A DNA stretch of 7,635 nucleotides from contig JAGVOC010000285.1 in the NCBI GenBank assembly GCA_020052975.1, positions 1-7,635 of the forward strand. The letters run 5' to 3'. Shown here in pieces: positions 1 to 5,464 of this stretch. Each line of letters opens with the position of its first letter. Positions within the stretch are counted from its first letter, which is position 1. The notes below the pieces were generated by a model that searched no databases, was not told the origin of the DNA, and saw nothing but the letters and a program-made list of their open reading frames with translations. The position numbers and the translations under genes are program-made. Source of the DNA: Desulfobacterales bacterium (GTDB lineage: Bacteria; Desulfobacterota; Desulfobacteria; Desulfobacterales; RPRI01).

Positions 1-30
1 AGAAGGGAGATAAAATATCTTCAAAAAAAA

Positions 31-65
31 TTCTGACTTCTGACTACTGTATTCTGTATTCCAGA
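31..65. repeat. Degenerate 7-bp tandem repeat, five units
   Basis: Five consecutive heptads can be read without gaps: TTCTGAC, TTCTGAC, TACTGTA, TTCTGTA, TTCCAGA. The first two are identical and the rest drift from them. The tract is non-coding and lies downstream of the minus-strand YihY-like gene. The same period and a related unit recur at 2762-2796 and 4087-4107, so this appears to be a dispersed heptad repeat, not a one-off low-complexity run. Function unknown. Confidence 0.6.
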
Positions 66-90
66 TACCTCGCAGCTCTGCTGCGGGGTA
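66..90. repeat. Short perfect-stem palindrome, REP-like
   Basis: An 11-bp stem (TACCTCGCAGC against GCTGCGGGGTA, all paired with one G-T wobble) closes a 3-nt loop, TCT. It directly follows the heptad tract and lies about 95 bp past the stop of the minus-strand YihY-like gene. Neither strand has a T-run next to the stem, so it is not a standard intrinsic terminator. Size and GC-rich stem resemble REP sequences spread by RAYT transposases, but no RAYT gene is in the window. The REP assignment is inference. Confidence 0.5.
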
Positions 91-103
91 GTTCATTAAG
101 CCC

Positions 104-180
104 GGTTTTCGATTTTGTTGCTTATAGGATGCCGTTAACGACATAAAATTGCTTTTTATGAAACCATCAAAATCGATACC
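104..180. repeat. Nested imperfect palindrome, about 77 bp
   Basis: Outer arms are 104-120 and 165-180; both contain TCGATTTTG or its complement, within 16-17-bp arms carrying one mismatch and one indel or so. Between them lie an inner hairpin, CATAAAA (142-148) against TTTTATG (154-160), and a self-complementary CGTTAACG (133-140). The element ends only 4 bp from the stop of the minus-strand YihY-like gene, so it would be the first structure in that gene's 3' untranslated region. It could stabilise the 3' end or be a dispersed repeat; the sequence does not decide. Confidence 0.45.
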
Positions 181-184
181 TTCG

Positions 185-1522
185 TCAAATATCCTTCAGC
201 AGTGTGTTCGCCGGGGACTTTTCAATCGTATCGGCAAAGTCCTTTAATCTCCCGGACAGGGCTTTGAAGGAATCTGTCCGGGCGGTGGGGATGGAGTCGA
301 TCCCTTTGTTTTCAAGGGCCTGCAAGATGAACGAGAGGCTGAAGTCGTTAATGTCACGGGCCGGCTGATAGGCGGCTTCCTCGCTGTTTTCGAGTGTTGC
401 GTCTGATATCAGGCCGCACCCGGCAAGATCGTAGAGAATCTCCTGAACAAGACGGACGGGGATGTCGAGGGCAGCGCATATCATTGATACGGTCATGGGT
501 TTATTACCCTGGATGAAATTCACAACAAGCAGGTGGGTGATTTGCAGGCTAAGGAGTTTCCTGAAGAGTGGGCTGATCTTTTTTCTGTCCGGCTCGAACT
601 CGTATGCATCGACATTCTGGAGTGCAAAGGATATCTCGGCGCCGAAGAGCATGATGAACCAGCTGAGCTGCAGCCATATCAGAAACAGAGGAAGCGCGGC
701 GAAGCTGCCATAAATGGCATTGTATTTAGCTACTCCAATCTGGAAAATAATGTAAAACTTCTGAACAATGACGAAGATTGTTCCTGCAGCAATGCCTGCG
801 ATAAGGCCGGAAAAGAGGAGTATTTTTGTGTTGGGCATGAAGATATAGACAAAGGCAAAAAGTATCCAGATGAGACAGTACGGAATAATTTTTATAATGA
901 GTGTGATGAGCGGGCTGAATACGCCCAGCAGAGCTATTTTCTGAGTTATTTGAGTGAGGTTTGTTGCTATCAGGACTGTAGCACTGCTGGACATTATTAA
1001 AAGGATAGGTCCCACGAGAACTATTGACAGATAATCACTGAATTTTCTGCCAAGAGAGCGGGCTTTCTTTATTCCCCAGATATCATTGAAGGACTCTTCG
1101 ATCTGACTCAGAACATTCACAACCGCCCAGAGGAGAACAACTACCCCAACGCCGGCTATTATTCCACCCTTGGTGTTTTGCAGCATGTTGCGGGAGAACT
1201 CGATTACCTGCATTATCACCACTTCCTGGCCGGAAAACTTTTCCATCAGCTGCGTCTCAAGGTGCTTCTGGAGGCCGAACCCCTTGGCAATAGCAAAGGC
1301 CATTGCCACGATCGGAACTACGGAGAGCAGCGAGTAGAACGTCAGGGCGGAGGCTCGCAGCGGGCATTTGTCATAAATAAATTCTTTCGCAGCAATAATG
1401 ATGACCCGCAGGTATCTGATGAGAAACCTTCTCCCATTCGTAAGATCCCTGAGGCGTATTCTCCAGATGCCCTCTCTGATAAATTCGGTAAAATCAAATG
1501 CCTTGCGCATCGGATCTTTCAT
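185..1522 (-). CDS. YihY/BrkB-family inner-membrane protein with C-terminal winged-helix-like domain
   Basis: Predicted 445-residue integral membrane protein of the YihY/BrkB family (once misannotated as ribonuclease BN); its molecular function is not established. The family hallmark is visible at residues 56-72, where RASALTFYSLLSVVPIV leads the first strong membrane segment. Further hydrophobic segments lie at about 119-139, 162-188, 207-229, 234-262 and 272-300, giving six in the core, ending in the conserved LFGAEI stretch near 292-297. Residues about 320-400 are soluble and look like a winged helix (TVSMICAALDIP, then LVQEILYDLAGCGLI), a C-terminal extension I recall in many bacterial homologues, so not a recent fusion. 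The ATG at 1522 is supported by an AGGAGG 9 nt upstream; a second Met is at residue 5. It is last in a same-strand run, 39 bp after the aminotransferase stop, so cotranscription is likely. Confidence 0.9.
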   Translation of the reverse strand: MKDPMRKAFDFTEFIREGIWRIRLRDLTNGRRFLIRYLRVIIIAAKEFIYDKCPLRASALTFYSLLSVVPIVAMAFAIAKGFGLQKHLETQLMEKFSGQEVVIMQVIEFSRNMLQNTKGGIIAGVGVVVLLWAVVNVLSQIEESFNDIWGIKKARSLGRKFSDYLSIVLVGPILLIMSSSATVLIATNLTQITQKIALLGVFSPLITLIIKIIPYCLIWILFAFVYIFMPNTKILLFSGLIAGIAAGTIFVIVQKFYIIFQIGVAKYNAIYGSFAALPLFLIWLQLSWFIMLFGAEISFALQNVDAYEFEPDRKKISPLFRKLLSLQITHLLVVNFIQGNKPMTVSMICAALDIPVRLVQEILYDLAGCGLISDATLENSEEAAYQPARDINDFSLSFILQALENKGIDSIPTARTDSFKALSGRLKDFADTIEKSPANTLLKDI

Positions 1523-1531
1523 GAATCAGTT

Positions 1532-1537
1532 CCTCCT
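1532..1537 (-). promoter_or_regulatory. Strong Shine-Dalgarno for the YihY-like gene
   Basis: The minus strand reads AGGAGG here, with 9 nt to the ATG at 1522. It fixes that start over the internal Met codon four codons later. The site sits in the 39-bp gap after the aminotransferase gene, so this gene is independently initiated even if cotranscribed. Confidence 0.75.
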
Positions 1538-1561
1538 ATTTTGTGACAGAAGTAACAGCAA

Positions 1562-2707
1562 TCATATTGCATCAACAATCCGCTTAAGCCCTTCGATCAG
1601 TTTCCCTTTTTCTGTCAGGCAGGAAATCATGATATGCGTTCCCCGCTCACAGTCATAAAAATAGCCGGGATACACGAGAATCCCGTGGTTTTTCAAGAGA
1701 TGCAGAACAAGCTCTTCTTCATCTTCCCGGGTTTTGATTTCCGGAAAAAGATAATACCCCCCGTCGGGTCGGCATACTTTAATGCCGGGGTTTTCGGAAA
1801 GTAATTCAAGGGCAAGATCAATACCGGACCGAAACCTTGTCCGCATTTGTTCAACGAAACCCATCCCTTCAGCAAAGATTACGGGAAGCATGGACTGCGC
1901 CAGATAATTTGCCCCAAGATACGTATCGTTTAAGAGCTCAAGCCTTTTTTCATAATCTTTCACGCCGGCGCCGCTTAAGGCAATCCATCCGAGTTTCAAA
2001 TCAGGAAGCCCGAACATCTTCGAAATGCCATTAAGGTGAAAAACAGGCAATTCCGGATGCAACACGCCAAGTGGAGGAATATTTGTGACTCCACAGGGGA
2101 ATTCGGTAAATACTTCGTCGCATATTACCGGAAGTCCGAGACTGCGCAGTGCGGGAATAGCTTCCTTCACAACCATTCCGGTCGGGTTATGGGGTGATAC
2201 AACTATAACTCCTCTGGTCCTGTCGTCAGACCCGGAAAGAAAACTGTCTGCTTTAATTTGCCAGCCATTATTCTCATCCATATCATAAGTGCGCAGTTCA
2301 ACATGATGGATAGCGGCAAGGTGCTCAAAGAGAGGGTAGCTCACTTTGGGAGCAAGCAGATTATCTCCCGGATCTGCAAGAAGGGCAAACAGCAGACCGT
2401 AGGATTCGCTTGTGCTTGCCGTGATAAAGATATTATCAGCCGCAAGCTCGATAGCGGGAACGCGGCCCATATAATAATCGGATATGACCTGCCTTGCGGA
2501 AGCAAGCCCCTTTGGATCAGGATCATACCTTCGTTCACTCCAGTATGGTTCAGCAGCTTTTTTCAAGATATCAGGAGGGAAGATCAGCCCTTCAATGGTT
2601 GGATTGCTTCCCGCAAGATTTATAAAGTCCTTTTCCTTTTCAGCCTTCCGGAATTCATGCTCTATCCTGTTTTCTGCAAAATCAAAATCAGAATAAAATC
2701 CTGCCAT
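1562..2707 (-). CDS. Class I/II PLP-dependent aminotransferase
   Basis: A 381-residue fold-type I aminotransferase (PF00155-like), normal length, cytosolic, expected to move an amino group between an amino acid and a 2-oxo acid; substrate not deducible. Visible active-site features: SPHNPTG at 171-177 (Asn174 contacts the cofactor ring), Asp197 in ICDEVF (pairs with the pyridine nitrogen), and the Schiff-base Lys230 in SKMFGLPDLKLGW. The C-terminal segment where class I enzymes usually have Arg binding the substrate alpha-carboxylate (hydrophobic-R-hydrophobic-S) reads THIMISCL, with Met360 at that position. I recall a subgroup of related proteins with PGYFYDF followed by a similar Arg-less strand, so this is probably a family trait. 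ATG at 2707 has a short AGGG about 6 nt upstream. It lies 89 bp after the YitT-like gene and 39 bp before the YihY-like gene, same strand. Confidence 0.9.
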   Translation of the reverse strand: MAGFYSDFDFAENRIEHEFRKAEKEKDFINLAGSNPTIEGLIFPPDILKKAAEPYWSERRYDPDPKGLASARQVISDYYMGRVPAIELAADNIFITASTSESYGLLFALLADPGDNLLAPKVSYPLFEHLAAIHHVELRTYDMDENNGWQIKADSFLSGSDDRTRGVIVVSPHNPTGMVVKEAIPALRSLGLPVICDEVFTEFPCGVTNIPPLGVLHPELPVFHLNGISKMFGLPDLKLGWIALSGAGVKDYEKRLELLNDTYLGANYLAQSMLPVIFAEGMGFVEQMRTRFRSGIDLALELLSENPGIKVCRPDGGYYLFPEIKTREDEEELVLHLLKNHGILVYPGYFYDCERGTHIMISCLTEKGKLIEGLKRIVDAI

Positions 2708-2761
2708 TTGATCCCTACCATCAGTTAAGAAAATATTTGAGATACATCTTCTAAGAATTTC

Positions 2762-2796
2762 TCATGAATTCTGACTCCTGAATTCCATGTATTTTT
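2762..2796. repeat. Degenerate 7-bp tandem repeat, second site
   Basis: Heptads TCATGAA, TTCTGAC, TCCTGAA, TTCCATG, TATTTTT run from 2762 up to the last base before the YitT-like stop codon. TTCTGAC is identical to the leading unit at 31-37. The tract also folds: CATGAATTC and GAATTCCATG flank an 8-nt loop with one bulged base. On the minus strand, where the genes lie, no T-run follows the stem, so I do not call it a terminator. It occupies part of the 89-bp gap between the YitT-like and aminotransferase genes. Confidence 0.5.
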
Positions 2797-3717
2797 CTAC
2801 CAGTGAGGCTGATTCCCAATACGATGCCCCATTACTTCAAGGGTCTCATGCACCACGACAAAAGCTCCCGGATCTATTTCCCGGACTATGGCCTTAACTC
2901 TTGGAAGCTCTCTGAATGTGATAACGGTATAAAGGATATTTTCATCCTGTCCTGAATATGCGCCCTGTCCCTTAATAAAGGTGACACCCCGCACGATGTC
3001 TTTAAGAATCTTCTGACAAATCTCCTCCCATTTCGGGGATATTATAATAACCGCTTTCCTCTGGCTGAGTCCGGTTAAAACAACCTCAACAATTCTTGAG
3101 GAAACATACATGTAAACCAGCGTATAAAGTGCTGATTCAAGCGAGAATAAAATCGATGCTGCCGTGAGCACAATAATATTGAAAGCAAGAATTGTGCTTC
3201 CTACACGTATAGAAAAGCGGTTAAGAAGTGCTACTGAAAGTATATCTGTTCCTCCGGCCGATCCCTGGGATTTCAATATTATTCCGGCTCCGATTCCGGT
3301 AATGATTCCGGCAAAAAGTGCGCTTAAAATCTTATCCTGAACAGGAAGGGGAACATTTACCCACCCGATCATAGCGGAAAATATCACCATTCCGACTATG
3401 CTGTAATAAAAGAACCTCCGGCCCACGAACTTCCAGCCGATGAAAAAAAGAGGGATGTTCATAATAAAATAGAGCCAGCTTACCGGTAAAGATGGAAAAA
3501 GATAGTGAAGACCAAGTGCAAGACCTGTCAGTCCGCCGCTTACAAATTTATGAGGTATAATAATGCCGTTTAAAGCTATAGCAACAAGCGCACTTCCGAG
3601 ACAGATAAGAAGCAGGTTGTAACTTATTTGTTTAATCGATTCTGCTCCGGACACAGGGCTTTCCGGCAAATTAGCGCCGGAACCTCCTTGTTTTTCTGTA
3701 ATTATTTTATCGTCCAT
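2797..3717 (-). CDS. YitT-family membrane protein (DUF161 plus DUF2179)
   Basis: A 306-residue membrane protein with the two-part YitT architecture. After a polar N-terminus (1-30), hydrophobic segments lie at about 31-55, 61-75, 79-97, 103-120, 130-148 and 172-192. The family signature is present: NGIIIPHKFVSGGLTGLALG at 50-69 and SAGGTDILS at 153-161. Residues about 220-295 form the soluble C-terminal DUF2179-type domain (KAVIIISPKW at 221-230, RGVTFIKGQGAYSG at 243-256, then VVVHETLEVMG). The transport substrate of the family is not firmly known. ATG at 3717 has AGAGGT (3725-3730, minus strand) ending 7 nt upstream. It is first in the leftward gene run and faces the divergent intergenic region. 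A CATAAT at 3741-3746 on the minus strand could be its -10 box, but no good -35 accompanies it. Confidence 0.9.
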   Translation of the reverse strand: MDDKIITEKQGGSGANLPESPVSGAESIKQISYNLLLICLGSALVAIALNGIIIPHKFVSGGLTGLALGLHYLFPSLPVSWLYFIMNIPLFFIGWKFVGRRFFYYSIVGMVIFSAMIGWVNVPLPVQDKILSALFAGIITGIGAGIILKSQGSAGGTDILSVALLNRFSIRVGSTILAFNIIVLTAASILFSLESALYTLVYMYVSSRIVEVVLTGLSQRKAVIIISPKWEEICQKILKDIVRGVTFIKGQGAYSGQDENILYTVITFRELPRVKAIVREIDPGAFVVVHETLEVMGHRIGNQPHW

Positions 3718-3757
3718 ATCCAGTACCTCTATTATTTCCTATTATGAACAATAGTGC

Positions 3758-3899
3758 GTTTCCAATCAGGAAATCGGCAATTTTGGGCAAGCTCAAGGAA
3801 ATCAAGGGATTGCGCGGAGACATACGCATAGTATGTCGCACAAGAAATCCTGCAGATTGACACAGAGATCGCACAAAAGGGCCATTTCCTGATGGAAAC
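3758..3899. repeat. Palindromic element, copy 1 (142 bp)
   Basis: The arms 3758-3794 and 3863-3899 are inverted repeats: both ends read GTTTCC(A)ATCAGGAAAT inward, with about 30 matches over about 35 aligned positions and two single-base gaps. The centre is a clean hairpin, ACATAC (3820-3825), loop GCATA, GTATGT (3831-3836), and the loop coincides with the element midpoint. The subterminal block CAATTTTGGGCAAG then CTCAAGGAA matches copies 2-4, although the outermost 17 bp differ from theirs, so this is a divergent subfamily. No convincing target duplication flanks it. It sits between the YitT-like start and the rightward promoter. No ORF inside. Confidence 0.8.
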
Positions 3900-3973
3900 T
3901 AACTGCTAAAAATATAAACGATGCATAGTAGTTTAGCAACCAAAATGAATTTTCAACTTATCCACTATCTTCC

Positions 3974-4002
3974 TTGACACTCAACCTCATTTTTTCTATA
4001 AG
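3974..4002 (+). promoter_or_regulatory. Near-consensus sigma70-type promoter
   Basis: TTGACA (3974-3979, perfect -35) is followed after exactly 17 bp by TATAAG (3997-4002, five of six matches to the -10 consensus). The spacer has a T-run just before the -10. Expected transcription starts near 4009, running rightward into palindromic copy 2 and then the CsgG-like gene at 4304, giving a leader of about 295 nt. It is the best promoter-like sequence I could find in the window. Confidence 0.65.
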
Positions 4003-4024
4003 GATTTGTAATTTCAAATGTAGT

Positions 4025-4189
4025 GAGAGCTTTGAAGAACGTCCAATTTTGCTCAAGTTCAAGGAAGGCGATATTTAAGGCTCAGGTTCATGGTTTCTGG
4101 TTCCTGGTTAAAAGAAAAACCAGAAACAACAAACCAGAAACCAAATCTTTAAATAAATCGGGCAAAAGGGGGCGTTATGCAAGAGTCTC
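4025..4189. repeat. Palindromic element, copy 2, with replaced centre and flanking GTAGT
   Basis: The left part (4025-4072) aligns closely with copies 3 and 4: GAGAGCTTTGAAGAACGTCC against GAGACCTTTGAAGAACGTCC, then AATTTTGCTCAAG and CAAGGAAGGCGAT. The right part (4156-4189) matches copy 3: AATCGGGCAAAAGGGGGCG, then TTATGCAAGAGTCTC. The middle, about 4073-4155, is unrelated to the other copies and holds a different hairpin built from heptads, bringing the length to 165 bp. GTAGT occurs immediately outside both ends (4020-4024 and 4190-4194), as expected for a 5-bp target-site duplication. The element is still palindromic overall, because ATTTAA (4073-4078) and TTAAAT (4149-4154) continue the stem. 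It lies between the promoter at 3974-4002 and the CsgG-like gene. Confidence 0.75.
4087..4142. repeat. Heptad-repeat hairpin inside palindromic copy 2
   Basis: Left side reads in 7-bp units TTCATGG, TTTCTGG, TTCCTGG; the complement of the right side reads TTTCTGG, TTTGTTG, TTTCTGG. The two sides pair: GGTTTCTGGTT (4092-4102) is perfectly complementary to AACCAGAAACC (4132-4142), and CTGGTT (4104-4109) to AACCAG (4118-4123) around an 8-nt A-rich loop. It is the only one of the three heptad sites present as an inverted pair. Confidence 0.65.
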
Positions 4190-4224
4190 GTAGTATCGAA
4201 CCGAAACTGCGCTCGATAGTCCTG

Positions 4225-4253
4225 TTGATTACGGCGGGGAGCTTCAATAATAG
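4225..4253 (+). promoter_or_regulatory. Possible weaker promoter close to the CsgG-like gene
   Basis: TTGATT (4225-4230), 17 bp, then TAATAG (4248-4253). This would start transcription near 4260 with a short leader before the ATG at 4304, bypassing palindromic copy 2. Both boxes deviate from consensus and the region is AT-rich, so chance is possible. The rest of 4190-4303 shows nothing else I can identify. Confidence 0.25.
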
Positions 4254-4292
4254 ATGCTTATAAATACAATATGTTTTGTCAGATATTCCAAC

Positions 4293-4296
4293 GGAG
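4293..4296 (+). promoter_or_regulatory. Shine-Dalgarno that selects the ATG at 4304
   Basis: GGAG with 7 nt to the ATG at 4304. The longer reading frame from an ATG at 4271 has no such site and would put eleven extra residues, including a Cys, before a textbook signal peptide. The 4304 start is therefore preferred. Confidence 0.7.
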
Positions 4297-4303
4297 AATA
4301 CTC

Positions 4304-5464
4304 ATGAAAAGATTTATCGCCCCATTACTGACTGTTTTGATTTTTTCGTTCCTGCTTCAAACCGCATCCTCGGCGGCAGACTTTCGGAAAGCAAAAATTG
4401 CGGTTCTCGACTTTCAGCTTCAGGGAGAAGGATTTGAAACTAAGGACATGGGCATAATTGTAGCAGAATGGTTTATCACGGCCCTTGTTAAGGCCGGCCG
4501 TTTTGATGTTATTGAACGGGGATTAATACAAAAGCTTTTGGAAGAACAGAGGCTTTCTATGACAGGTCTTGTTGATGCAACCACTGCAACGAAAATAGGC
4601 AAGTTTCTCGGAGTTAAAACCATAATAAGCGGCTCGGTTATGAAGCTGCAGAACGTAATTGAAATAAATGCCAGAATAATCGATGTGGAAACCGCTTCAA
4701 TAATAGCAGCCGAAAACGTCAAAAGCACCACTTCCGTCAGGCTTCAGGACCTGATTGTCCAGATGTCTGAAAAGATAATAAAAAACTTCCCGCTGGAAGG
4801 CTATATTGTCAATAAGACCGATTCAAAAGTAACCATTGACCTTGGACGGATGGCCGGTGTTAGAGAGGAAATGGAATTTTCTGTGTATAAAGAAGGTAAG
4901 ATAATCAAACACCCCAAAACCGGAGCAGTAATAGATGTTCAGCGGATAGAAACAGGCAAGATAAGAATTACCGATGTAAGGGATAAAATCGCGGAGGGGA
5001 AAATTCTTCATGAGGAATCCCCCGGCTCTATTTCCTACGGACAGCTTGTCAGCACAATGATTGGAAGCCTGCAACCGGTACAAAAAGAGTCGGCACAAGA
5101 TTCCGCTCTGGAAAAAGCTCTTTCATCATCAGCACGGCCTCCAAAAAAAGGTGACAGCCCGGGCGACGTTGCAGGCATGCTGAGGTCTTCCAACCTGGGA
5201 GATAAAGCAGACGGCGCCAAAATCGTTGCAAAGCTGTACAAAAGCGACCAGAAACTTCTGGATATAGTCAATGATGAACTGTTGAAAGGTTATAACAGCC
5301 GTTCGGATGACAGAAATTATGTTGAAGCTATGGCATGGCTTTGCAATGCGCTCGGGGCATCAGGACAGGCTAAGTATGCGTCAACTCTTGAAAAGGTTTC
5401 GCACGATGCTCCAGACAGAAAGCTGAAAAAATATGCGCTAAAGAATCTGAGACACATTAAATAG
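4304..5464 (+). CDS. Secreted CsgG-like protein with FlgT-C-like domain and helical tail
   Basis: A 386-residue exported protein. Residues 1-24 form a signal peptide (Lys-Arg, hydrophobic core to about 19, then TASSA/AD, a signal peptidase I type site); there is no lipobox Cys, unlike the curli secretion lipoprotein CsgG. Residues about 29-165 resemble the CsgG/TolB-N/FlgO-like fold: KIAVLDFQ, then RFDVIERGLIQKLLEEQRLS, then IGKFLGVKTIISGSV. Residues about 166-236 resemble the FlgT C-terminal domain (GYIVNK, VTIDLGRMAGVREEMEFSVY, HPKTGAVI). A polar low-complexity linker (about 258-285) leads to a helical tail (about 286-386) that may be a HEAT-like pair. Exact role unknown; CsgG- and FlgT-like proteins act in outer-membrane export or envelope assemblies, which suggests a periplasmic or outer-membrane location. 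Its TAG is followed at once by the next gene's TTG. A strong promoter lies about 330 bp upstream. Confidence 0.8.
   Translation: MKRFIAPLLTVLIFSFLLQTASSAADFRKAKIAVLDFQLQGEGFETKDMGIIVAEWFITALVKAGRFDVIERGLIQKLLEEQRLSMTGLVDATTATKIGKFLGVKTIISGSVMKLQNVIEINARIIDVETASIIAAENVKSTTSVRLQDLIVQMSEKIIKNFPLEGYIVNKTDSKVTIDLGRMAGVREEMEFSVYKEGKIIKHPKTGAVIDVQRIETGKIRITDVRDKIAEGKILHEESPGSISYGQLVSTMIGSLQPVQKESAQDSALEKALSSSARPPKKGDSPGDVAGMLRSSNLGDKADGAKIVAKLYKSDQKLLDIVNDELLKGYNSRSDDRNYVEAMAWLCNALGASGQAKYASTLEKVSHDAPDRKLKKYALKNLRHIK

Noticed and set aside
66..90. Intrinsic terminator for the minus-strand gene block
   Set aside because: The stem is strong but is not followed by a T-run on the minus strand, and it is about 95 bp past the stop codon.
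533..1000. 155-codon plus-strand open frame opposite the YihY-like gene
   Set aside because: It lies antisense inside a well-recognised membrane protein gene, its product has no family features, and it is best explained as a shadow frame.
2258..2728. 156-codon plus-strand open frame opposite the aminotransferase
   Set aside because: It is antisense to the conserved aminotransferase coding sequence, with no recognisable domain or good start site.
2763..2789. Terminator between the YitT-like and aminotransferase genes
   Set aside because: The hairpin is followed by T residues only on the plus strand, while the flanking genes are on the minus strand.
3741..3769. Promoter for the YitT-like gene using the end of palindromic copy 1 as a -35
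   Set aside because: CATAAT at 3741-3746 (minus) is a fair -10, but hexamers 16-18 bp upstream match the -35 consensus poorly, so I could not support it.
3904..3938. Inverted repeat TGCTAAA / TTTAGCA beside copy 1
   Set aside because: Only 7 bp with a 21-nt loop in AT-rich sequence; chance is likely.
3758..4189. CRISPR-like array formed by the repeats
   Set aside because: Only two dissimilar long palindromes are here, with no short regular repeats or spacers and no cas genes.
4271..4303. Longer start of the CsgG-like gene at the ATG 4271
   Set aside because: It has no Shine-Dalgarno and would place eleven residues before a clean signal peptide; the ATG at 4304 has GGAG 7 nt upstream.
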